The position numbers and the translations under genes were made by a program. Shown here one piece after another: positions 55,709 to 64,000 of a stretch of DNA of 64,000 nucleotides. This stretch comes from Monodelphis domestica (taxonomy: Eukaryota; Chordata; Mammalia; Didelphimorphia; Didelphidae). Each line of letters opens with the position of its first letter. The stretch's first letter is position 1. The stretch covers positions 343,596,459 to 343,660,458 of the forward strand of contig NC_077230.1 of assembly GCF_027887165.1 (NCBI RefSeq), written 5' to 3'. Below the pieces are notes generated by a model, which did no database searches, was not told where the DNA came from, and was given only the letters and a program-made list of their open reading frames with translations.

Positions 55709-57169
55709 GATTGCTTGTAATATGATATAATATGATCATGGCTTTAAAGTATTCTAATGATTCTCAGATTATCTTTCCTGGATCTATTTTCTAGGTGGTT
55801 ATTTTTTCCAGTTAGGTATTTTAGATTTTCTTCCACTTTTTTATTTAAAAAAATTGTTTTATCATTTTCTGATGCTTATGGTTTCATTGGGCTCTATTTG
55901 TCTGATTCTAATTTTTAGAGAGTTATTTTCTTTCTAGAGTTTTTGTGCTTCCTTTTCCATTTGACCCATCCTATTCTTTAAAGATTTATCTTCAGGTTTT
56001 TTTGGGGGGTGGGGTGCCTCCTTTTCCATTTGGTCCATTCTATTCCCTAGAGAGTTGTTTTCTTCAAGGTATTTTGTGCTACACTTTACTTTTGGCCTGT
56101 TTTAGTTTTAGGGAGTTGATTTCTTTAGTGAATCCTCACCCCCAACTGTAGAGTTTTTCTGTCAATTCTCTTATTATTTAGTTTTTAAGTTTCTTTTTGA
56201 GTTCTTCCAGGGTTTCTTTTGATTCTTGATATCCTTTCACCATTTCCTTTGAGGCTTCACATATTTCCTTTTTAAGCATTGTTATGCTCTTCTGAGTTTG
56301 TCTTTTGATCTTCTTTATCACTAAAATAATTTTCTAAGATCAGGGTTTTTTGTTTGTTTGTTTTGTTTTGTTTTGATTTTTTTGTCTTTTGCTCATTTTC
56401 CTAGTTGTTTTTTTTCCCTGTTACCTTATCTATCAATTGAGATACATCTCTGTTTCTGAGGTAGAGTGTGTACTGCTCCATGCTTATATAGTACTCTTCT
56501 TCTCTGGTACCTGGGAAAATCCTGGTTAACTTTGTTCCTCATATTATGTCTGTTGACGAGGTGATCCTGCTGGTGTACCCTGGGGAGGTTTGCTGTTCTT
56601 TCTAGCTATATTCAGCACTCTGCTCTCTGGTCCTTGCTCTACTGCTTCTCTTTCTCTTCCAAGAGGACTGTGCTGGGCAAGTCCCCTGCTCTTCCACCTC
56701 AAGCACTCTGCTGCCACATGGTGTGAGTAGGATCCTAAAGTACCAGTTCCCCCTTTCTGCTCTCCTGTAGTCTGGGATTCTGCTCCCATGGGTATGGGTA
56801 GTTTCCAGTAGGCTCCCTTGTGGCCTCAGGGCTCTCCCACCACTTGAGAATTTGTAGGGTTCCTGCCTTCTCTGCCTTCTATACTTGTATGGATTTGCTC
56901 AGACTAGACTTATCCCACTCTACAGCTTCAGAGCCTCTGGTGGAATTTCCATGTGTTGGGCTACTCTCCATTCTTCCAGTTTTTGCAGATGTTGTGCTGC
57001 CTGGCCATTCTCTCCTAACTTCAGTGAGATATATCCCTCCATCTTTCCTTTGTTTTGAGGCAATTTATCTTTTTTCCATGTGTGTGTGAAGAGATTAGGG
57101 AAGTAGAACATCTTTTTCTCTCATCTTGGCTCCCAGCATGCAACCTTTACTCCTACTTTCAAAGTCTTC

Positions 57170-58075
57170 CTGCTTATCTGTGTTTCCTCTATATTAACTT
57201 TCTGTTCTCTTCTTCATATTGCTTAAAATTTTCAATAATTTTCCCTTCTTTCTTTTCTTCTTTGTTGTTTTTTGGCAGCCTTCTCAATTACCTTCTCTCT
57301 ATTCCCCAAGCCCCACACCCCATGATAAAAAAGAACAAAAAATCCTTATAACAAATAAACTCAGACAAGCAAAGCAAATCTATATATTTGCCATGTTCAA
57401 AAATACCTCTCGTTCTGCCCTTTGAGGTTATCATCCCTCTGTCAGGATGTGGGCAGCATGTGTAGACTATATGGGTTCTGAAGTTACTATACCAACTCCT
57501 ACATTCCACTAAATCTGGTCTCCCCCAAGGTTTATACATCTCTCCTTGGAATTCTAGGAGTGGTCCTGGGGTTACGAGTTGCCCTTTTTATGCTATGAAG
57601 TTCACAAGACCCTCCTAGTTGGTTTCTTGACATGATTATCAGCAAATATATATTAGTCAGGCAGACAATTAGCTTTCAGAAAGGGCTACTATACTAACTA
57701 TGATAATATAGATGGTACAAAACTTCCCCTTCTCCCAAAAAAGGCTTTGGCACATCCTCCTGACAGTACATATAAAGTTCAGGAGAGTGGACTAGAACTT
57801 TATAAAATCTGTGTAACAAAGGGAGCAATTCATAGATCCTGCTCATCCTTTTACGTTTCTTCTCAAGATGTTCTTAGTTACGGTGTAGTTTTTTCCTACT
57901 GGGTAGTTTTCTACTGGGCTTTCAGAGCCTTGAATTTGTCCTTAAATCATCCTTGGCTTCTGATGTAGACACTACTCTAAAGCTATTCTGGGACTGCTGT
58001 CTGGATGCTAATGTTCAAATGTTCAGGATAAGTTCAAAATCCTTCCAAACTTGAAAAGCTCACAACATTCTCCTC
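57170..58075 (-). mobile_element. Older L1-type 3' region (antisense), partial
   Basis: catgttcaaaaatacctctc, cctctgtcaggatgtgggcagcatg and a T-rich segment are antisense phrases of an older L1 3' UTR. The part after 57.58 kb is not assigned. Confidence 0.5.
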
Positions 58076-58079
58076 CAAC

Positions 58080-58305
58080 TGGAGGCAGCTAGGTAGTACA
58101 ATGGATAGAGTACCAGGCCTAGAGTTATGAGGACCTGGGTTCAAATAAGGCTTCAGAAACTTCCTAGCTATGTGACTCTGGGCAAGTTACTTAATCCCAA
58201 TTGCCTAACCATTAGCAATCTTCTGCCTTAGAACCAATATTGATTCTAAGACAGAAGGTAAGCAATATCGAGTCTAAGATAGGAGATAAGGATTTTTTAA
58301 AAAAT
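58080..58305 (+). repeat. Marsupial tRNA-SINE (SINE1-type)
   Basis: GGAGGCAGCTAGGTAGTACA, GTACCAGGCCTAGAGTTATG, ACTCTGGGCAAGTTACTTAA and a tail with a repeated gattctaagacagaaggtaag-like unit before the A-rich end. Confidence 0.9.
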
Positions 58306-59316
58306 CCACTCTCCTCCAATCAAGGGAAGGGATGAGTAGAGTAGTGAAGAGAGGAGGAGGTTTTGAGGTCAAGACCACAGTCTTTTTCTCCCATCTTCCT
58401 CCCAAAAATCTCTTTCTTAGGGGCTTGACCGAAACATTTTCTTTTAACTTGATACTCACTCAAATCCTTGATTCCAATTTGCTTGATTGTATCACTATCC
58501 CCCCATTAATCCTTTCCATTTTTAAAATGGGTCCCAGAGGTCATGAACAACTGATCCCCTTGACTCAGACAAATAGACTTACAAGAGCACTTTGAGAATA
58601 TATTAGGTCTTGTTCAGACATAGTAAATAATTGAGATGTATTCTCCCATGATAACTCTATCAGGGAAGTAAAGTAGGGTGATTTTGATTCTGACCCTACA
58701 TATGCTTCTTCTTAAGTTCCCTAGAGTCATGGTTGGTCATTGTATGATTAGAATTCTTAAGTCTTTCAAAGTTGTCTTTTTTCATAATGTCGTTAACTTG
58801 ATAAACTGTTCCCCTGGTTCTGCTCATTTCACTTTGCATTAATTCATAAGAGTCTTCCCAGGTTTCTCTGTAACTATTCCTTTCATCATTCCTTATAGCA
58901 AAATAGTATTTAATTATATTCAAGTTTCATAATCTTTTCAGCCATTTCCAAATTGATGGATACTCCTTTTGTTTTTGGTTTTTTATTATAACAAAAATGA
59001 TGCTATAATTTTTTTTTAATATATGAGTTTCTTTTTTTCTTTCATCTCTTTTGGTACATAGCTATATCAAAGAGTATGCACAGTCTAATGATTTCTTTTA
59101 ATGGTATAATCCCAAATTGCTTTCCAGAAGAGCTGGACCAATTCACAATTCTTCCACTAGTACATCAATTTGTGCCTATCTTCCAACAGCCATCCACTAA
59201 TTGGCATTTTCCTTTATTGTCTTCTTTACCAATATAATAGGAATGGGATAGAACTTTAGAGTTGTTCTAATTTGCATTTCTCTATTATGAGTGATTTGCA
59301 GTCTTTTTAATATATA

Positions 59317-59429
59317 GGGTGTCCCAAAGGTTTTAGTGGAGTTTTAAGCTTCAACACATATTAAAGCTACTCTTCTTATTACTTTCAGCTATAAAATAGT
59401 AAAACTACACTGAGACTTTTGAAACACTG
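59317..59429. mobile_element. Mariner-type MITE
   Basis: 113 bases flanked by TA (59315-59316, 59430-59431). Inverted ends: GGGTGTCCCAAAGGTTTTAG on the left and CAGTGTTTCAAAAGTCTCAG on the right read inverted. No coding. Confidence 0.7.
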
Positions 59430-59524
59430 TATTTGTTAATAGATTGGATTTCTGCCTTTGATAACTATTTTTTCCATATTCTTTGACTATCTAGAAGGGA
59501 ATGATCATCATTCTTATATTTATT

Positions 59525-59715
59525 TTAAAAAACCTTTACCTTCTGTTATAAATTAGTACTATTGGTTCCAAAGCAGAGAAATGCTAAGGGCTAGGCAATT
59601 GGGTTAAGCCACTCACCCAGAATCATATAGTTAGGAAGTGCCTGAGGCCAGATTTGAACCCAAGTCCTCTCTACTCCAAGCCTGGTGCCCTATCTGATGT
59701 GCTACCTAGCTGTAT
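59525..59715 (-). repeat. Marsupial tRNA-SINE (SINE1-type)
   Basis: AAACCTTTACCTTCTGTTAT, GGTTCCAAAGCAGAG, GCCAGATTTGAACCCAAGTC and a head with GTGCTACCTAGCTG. More diverged than the others. Confidence 0.85.
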
Positions 59716-60279
59716 TTCATCCAGTTCCTGAAATATCTTGGATATCACAATTTTATAAGATAAATGTGTTGCAAAAAAAAAAAAATGCAAAAATTCCCCC
59801 CTCTCAAGTAACTGGGGATCTTTCTGTTCTGATTTTAACTACCCTGATGTTTTTGCCCTATATCTATTCAATTGTATGCAACCAAAATTGTCCATTTAAA
59901 CTTTTATGATTCTCTCTCTTATTTGGTCATGAATTCTTCTCATATCCATAGTAATGAAAATCAATCCTTATTCCTTTTGTTTATGACATAGCATTTTATA
60001 TCATTAATCCATTTGGAACTTATTCTGATATATGGTATAAGATGCTGGATGATACAGAATTTCTGCCAGCCTGATTTCTAGTTTCCCAATAGCTTTACTC
60101 AAACCATGAATTTTACCCCAGCAGTGGGGAGACGATCTTTGGATTTATTGAACACTATGCCAATATGTTTGCTTACTTTTGTATATTATTTACTTAATCT
60201 CTTCCACTGAGCCCTCTCCCTATTTTTAACCAGTATCAAATAATTTACCTTTTTTTCCCTTCACAACATTGAGTTGATT

Positions 60280-60415
60280 AAAATCTGGCCTGAGACACTT
60301 CCTAGATGTATGACTCTGGGCAAGTCATTTTAATGCCAATTGTCTAGCCCTTGTCACTCTTCTATTTGAAAATTGAGACTAAGACAGAAGATAAAGGTTT
60401 AAAAAGAAAAAAAAA
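60280..60415 (+). repeat. Partial tRNA-SINE (SINE1-type)
   Basis: Starts inside the element at aaatctggcctgagacactt, then CTCTGGGCAAGTCATTTTAA, gcccttgtcactcttctatt and an A-rich end at 60400-60417. The tRNA head is missing. Confidence 0.8.
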
Positions 60416-60419
60416 AACC

Positions 60420-61100
60420 CACTGAGTTGATTGTGTCAAGCCTGGAAACGCTACACTATACACAGGAGAAAAAACCAAACAGTTATCTGAATATATGCAT
60501 GCAGTTGGATGGAGAGTCTATAAACTATTCTAAACACGAACTTAAATTTTAAGCATTAACTTTAAACCAGTTTTTTACTATCTCGGCAGGTTGAAACAGA
60601 TAAGCTATTCCATCAGTACATATACCTCAAGAAGAATAGGCAATGAACCTGGTAATAATAATAATAAAATGAATAGGAACAAGAGAGAAGGTTAGATTTC
60701 ATTTGAGAAATTTCAGACACTTTTCAGAGATTCCAAAGGTTCCCAGAAGCAAAAAGTCTCTCCTTTCTATATCAATGTTCTTCTAGCAATGTTTTCTGGC
60801 TATGGCTCATAGAACCCAACAATAGCCAAAGAATAGTCATTGTAAGTGACTCAAAAAGAAACTGAGTGACATATGAAGGACATAAAATACAACTTAAGAG
60901 ATTTAGGATCACATAAGGAGGTGAAGGAGAACATATGGACAGCCCATGTGCTATACTAGTACACCTATATTAGGTGAACATCCTTTGGAGGGACTGGATA
61001 ATAGAAAATTACTTAAAGCTTAGGTTTTGCCAATGGCTAGGTTCTCCATAAGAGCATAGAAAGGCATCCAAGGCACAATATGCAGCTATTTATTTTTCCA
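60420..61100. other. Unassigned sequence
   Basis: No gene or repeat supported. A short ataata run is at 60655-60667. Confidence 0.4.
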
Positions 61101-61104
61101 TGTA

Positions 61105-61215
61105 AATGAATAAGAGCTGGAAGGGCATTTAGAGATTGTCCTATCCAACACCCTCACTTTACAGATGATGAGACCAAAGTCTATAGAGGTTAAGTGACTT
61201 AAGATCATACCCACA
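61105..61215 (+). repeat. MIR fragment
   Basis: tggaagggcatttagagat, ccctcactttacagatgatgag and ggttaagtgacttaaga are MIR core/tail phrases. Confidence 0.65.
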
Positions 61216-61232
61216 AGAATGCATTGACAATA

Positions 61233-61800
61233 CAGTTGTCCCTTGCTATATTGAAATTCACTTATCACAGCTTCACTGTATTATGGGCTTTATAAAAAAA
61301 AAATCTAATTCTGTATCACAGAGTTTTAACTATGTCACAGGATTTTGAGGATGAATACCATACTGCACACAATGGAAATGCAGTACGCCACTACCACTTG
61401 CCCAAGTTTGTCAATGTGAGATTGTATATATACAAGATTGACTGATGGAATGAAAGATAACCGACCACAATGCAGTGACTGTAGCATCAGTCTGCTTGCT
61501 CTCCCACACTGTGTCCCTAAGAGCATCGCTCTTCATCCACTTTGCATGGATGTCTGATCACTGCAAGTAGTGTTTCTCTGTGGTGTTCTGTTTTTGTGAA
61601 GTTTTCATAAAAGTTTGGATTTACTCCAAGTTCTATGCCACCCAAACATCCCAAGGCTTCTGGCAGTGAAGCCAAGCCCCAGAGGAAGATGCTTACCATC
61701 AAAGAATAATAAAATAAATATAGCACAGCTACTTTGTGGAATTTTAACCCATAGTAGGGGTCTCTGGAACATAACTCCCATGAAAGGTGAGGGATCACTG
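61233..61800 (+). mobile_element. Tigger-type DNA transposon derivative
   Basis: 568 bases flanked by TA (61231-61232, 61801-61802). Left end CAGTTGTCCCTTGCT; right end read inverted CAGTGATCCCTCACC: terminal inverted repeats with the CAGT..TCCCT pattern of pogo/Tigger elements. From about 61635 the plus strand reads MPPKHPKASGSEAKPQRKML, then TIKE and a stop at 61709, like the start of a Tigger transposase. It then jumps to the 3' end. Non-autonomous, internally deleted. Confidence 0.8.
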
Positions 61801-61801
61801 T

Positions 61802-62610
61802 AAATTCAAACAAGAAGCACTAACTCAAAATTAGTTATATTCTCCCAGCAGGTTGACATTCCAGACATCAAAACAAGAAGCTACTTAAAGGACTCTTGAA
61901 CATATATTTTACATTTCATCTCAACTCTTCACTGTCTAAAAACAATTTCCTCCAGGTTTATATCTTTTAGCAAGCCAGGCTAGGAGTGGGTCACATCCTC
62001 CAGATGGTAGTTATCTTCTCCAACCAGCATTGAAGTAGTTACCAGTTCTTCCAAGTGTAGAACCTACTCAGCAATCCACTAACTCCTGAGGTACCAAAGT
62101 AGCCACCCCTGAAAGATCCATTTTAATATCTCAGTTTGGCTGCCTACAATCAAGCAAAACCAGCTACAAAATGGCAGCCATTTGTCTAGATTTGGGCTCA
62201 CCTATATGAACTATGACATTACTTAGCTGTCATATGGGAGCAGTCCATGTAACCACATCCCTAGAGAAGCTCAAATTGTACTGACCCAAAGATAAGAAGA
62301 GCTAGAGGGACCAAGGACAGGGTCACTCTTTTTAAAAGATTTTCTGAGTGTATATTCTTGTTCAATGGCCAATAAGAGGCTGGCTTCCCCAGAAGTGACC
62401 AGGATAGGCTAAGCATTCAATGGAGGCTCTAATCCCACTCCAACCAGAAAATAAAGAAATGTATATATCATTTAAATGTTATTTTTCTTCTCTTCCCAGG
62501 ATTGAGTTACTGCTTTATAAGGGGGTACCGTATATTGGGTGACACATGTTGAGTTTTCCAGATTTAGACTCTGAGGAATTAGAAGTGAGGAAAGGGAGGA
62601 CATTATAGGC
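61802..62610. other. Unassigned sequence
   Basis: No repeat family or gene recognised with confidence over about 800 bases. Confidence 0.4.
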
Positions 62611-62611
62611 T

Positions 62612-62680
62612 CAGGAGCATTGTGCCTGGCACAAAGTAGGTGCTTAATAAATGTTTATTGACTAATTGATTGGTAGTCAC
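62612..62680 (+). mobile_element. L2 3' tail
   Basis: gcattgtgcctggcacaaag and tgcttaataaatgtttattg: sense L2/L3 3' end. Confidence 0.75.
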
Positions 62681-62869
62681 ACTTGTCTTTGCCAAATAGT
62701 CTTCTTATGGAGCTATGGAAGGTATGATAGTGACCGTGTCATATAAACTGAGTCTTCTTCCAGTTCTTGACATAAGGCTCTGCCAGAGAAGGTGGTTAAT
62801 AAATGTTCTTTACTCACTTTACAACTCAGCTCCTCACTCTGGTTTTGGGGGTTATCTAATCCAACAATC

Positions 62870-63000
62870 AGCCAGTCAACAAATATTTCTAAGTTCTTAC
62901 TATGTGCCAAGCACTGTATTAAAAGCTGGGGATAAAAAACAAAACAAAAGAGAGTCCTATGTTTTTGAGGAGCTCACAGTCTGATGGGGTAAGACAACGT
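62870..63000 (-). repeat. L2-like tail (antisense)
   Basis: ttactatgtgccaagcactg, aaagctggggataaaaaac and gaggagctcacagtctgatgg are antisense L2-type phrases. Confidence 0.7.
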
Positions 63001-63024
63001 GAAAACAACTATGTTTAAACAGGA

Positions 63025-63285
63025 TTGTTGCTGTTCAGTTGTTTTCAGTCATGTCTGACTCTTTGTAACCCCATTTGGGGTTTTCTTGGCAAAGATACTA
63101 GGGTGGTTTGTCATTTTCTTCCCCAGTTCCATTTTACAGATGAGTAAACTGAGGCAAAAAGGGTGAAGTGACTTGTTCAAGGTCACATAGCTAGTAAGTG
63201 TCTGAGGCTGGATTTGAACTCAGGAAAATGAATCTTCTTGACTCCAAGCCTGACACTACTGACTGTGCCACTTAGCTGCCCCCAA
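63025..63285 (-). repeat. Marsupial tRNA-SINE with RTE-like tail (MAR1-type)
   Basis: Tail tgttgctgttcagttgtttt and CATGTCTGACTCTTTGTAAC, then TACAGATGAGTAAACTGAGG, AAGGTCACATAGCTAGTAAG and CACTTAGCTGCCCC. Inverted. Confidence 0.9.
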
Positions 63286-63449
63286 AACAAGATAAATGAC
63301 AGGTTAAATAAGAGATAATCAACAGAGGGAAAGTACTAGCATTAAAGGGGATCAAGAAAGGCTTCTTGTCAAAGGAAGGATTACAGTGGGGCTTGAAGGA
63401 AGCCAGGGAAGCCAGGAGATGGGGATGAAAAGAAGATTCCCTTTGACAA

Positions 63450-63645
63450 TATCCATGAGGAGTGGTTGGCTCCTGAGTCAGAGGACCAGGGTTCTAATTT
63501 TACCTCTGATGCTTACTCTCAATCACTTTCTTTCCCCAAGCCTCAGTTAGAACAGATGGACTCTGAGGTTCCTTCTGGCTCTAAATATTATCTTATGACA
63601 ATCCACAGCCTCTGCTTAAAGTCTTCCAGTGATGGGAATGTATGG
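63450..63645. repeat. MIR-like CORE-SINE with CR1-like end
   Basis: gagtcagaggaccagggttctaatttt, caagcctcagttag and gaggttccttctggctcta fit an old CORE-SINE (plus). At 63603-63635 ccacagcctctgcttaaagtcttccag resembles antisense CR1/L3. Confidence 0.55.
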
Positions 63646-63647
63646 CC

Positions 63648-63790
63648 TGTGATATAGAAATCACATTAAAAGACCTATATATATTAATTTAAGGTCACCA
63701 AGGAATTCAGCTATGTAATTCCTAAATGAAAACTCAAGTCAGCAGTCAACCTTTTATGGAGTTTTTAATTACTAACAGGAGGAAGAAAGG

Positions 63791-63853
<63 letters not shown>

Positions 63854-64000
63854 GGAAAGAAGGAAATAGGGCTTAAATACCTTCTCTGCTTAGGCTGGGC
63901 CAAAGGCCCAAGGCCTTGGATAGCCGAGGCAAAGAAAAAGAGATCAGTCCCTATCACTCACGTGACCAAAATGGAGAAATAGTCTCAGGGCCTTCACTCC
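63648..64000 (-). mobile_element. ERV LTR, family A, cut by the window end
   Basis: Starts TGTGATATAG and matches the LTR at 50067 base for base over long stretches, including (GA)n at 63796-63849. The other end, and any internal region, lies beyond the window. Confidence 0.85.

Larger units (their letters stand above)
49550..57130 (-). mobile_element. L1-B: near full-length L1 in minus orientation, with insertions
   Basis: From the 3' side: 3' UTR at 49.55-49.95 kb; ORF2 C-terminus at 50.0-51.4 kb; reverse transcriptase region at 51.4-53.4 kb; endonuclease at 53.4-54.6 kb; ORF1 C-terminal domain at 55.71-55.36 kb; ORF1 coiled coil at 55.8-56.3 kb; 5' UTR to about 57.13 kb. Without the LTR (50.07-50.95), SINE (53.63-53.83) and possible retrocopy (54.61-55.19) it is about 5.9 kb. 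ORF2 is interrupted by many stops, so it is inactive. Confidence 0.8.
58540..60265 (-). mobile_element. Older L1 in minus orientation
   Basis: 3' UTR-type bases at 58.7 kb (tagagtcatggttggtcat). The ORF2 C-terminus lies at 58923-58696, with KYYFAIRNDERNSYRETWEDS and ELMQSEMSRTRG. Upstream ORF2 phrases run to 60.25 kb (aatccatttggaacttattctg). Broken by a MITE at 59.32 kb and a SINE at 59.53 kb. Confidence 0.7.

Noticed and set aside
3376..63285. tRNA-like segments in many places
   Set aside because: These are SINE heads with tails attached, not tRNA genes.

Overview
This window looks like non-coding DNA from a marsupial nuclear genome, most likely a didelphid opossum close to Monodelphis. 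The reasons are the repeats: L1 copies with marsupial-type 3' ends, an RTE (BovB-type) LINE, two marsupial tRNA-derived SINE classes (one with an RTE-like tail), CR1/L3, L2 and MIR remnants, and class I ERV LTRs. All family names come from remembered consensus patterns, not from a search. I found no intact host gene, no tRNA or rRNA gene and no CRISPR array. The open reading frames are short and fall in repeats, microsatellites or chance frames.

Layout. 0-3 kb: a processed pseudogene of the ADP/ATP carrier SLC25A31 (ANT4), minus strand, abutting a broken RTE reverse transcriptase on the same strand; then a CR1 tail. 3-8.3 kb: SINEs (one nested in another), two weak LTR candidates, L2 remnants including an endonuclease fragment at 7.0-7.9 kb, and an old L1 tail. 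8.3-12.5 kb: unique sequence, a young L1 tail with target duplications, and an 1.1 kb solo LTR. 12.6-15.4 and 23.2-26.8 kb: two separate insertions of one non-coding LTR retrotransposon family, both carrying the same SINE at the same internal position. Between them are a CTCF-like site, a Tigger-type DNA transposon derivative, CR1, MIR and L2 fragments, and a gammaretrovirus-like integrase fragment. 26.8-31.2 kb: CR1/L3, L1 tails (one apparently twin-primed) and about 1 kb of non-repeat sequence. 33.9-37.9 kb: an old inverted L1 broken by SINEs and an opposite L1 piece. 39.0-40.1 kb: a large microsatellite cluster. 40.8-41.1 kb: a non-repeat block with homeodomain-type motifs, a candidate conserved element. 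43.2-57.1 kb: two L1 elements in minus orientation, interrupted by LTRs, SINEs and a possible retrocopy. 57.2-64 kb: an older inverted L1, a mariner-type MITE, a second Tigger derivative, SINEs, and the start of another LTR running off the end.

No genes work together here. The window is a record of layered retrotransposition. The best leads are the RTE/ANT4 junction, the SINE-carrying LTR retrotransposon pair, the mosaic LTRs, the two Tigger derivatives that keep only the transposase start, and two candidate regulatory sites (CTCF at 17.4 kb, homeodomain motifs at 40.9 kb). I did not find an undescribed multi-gene system.
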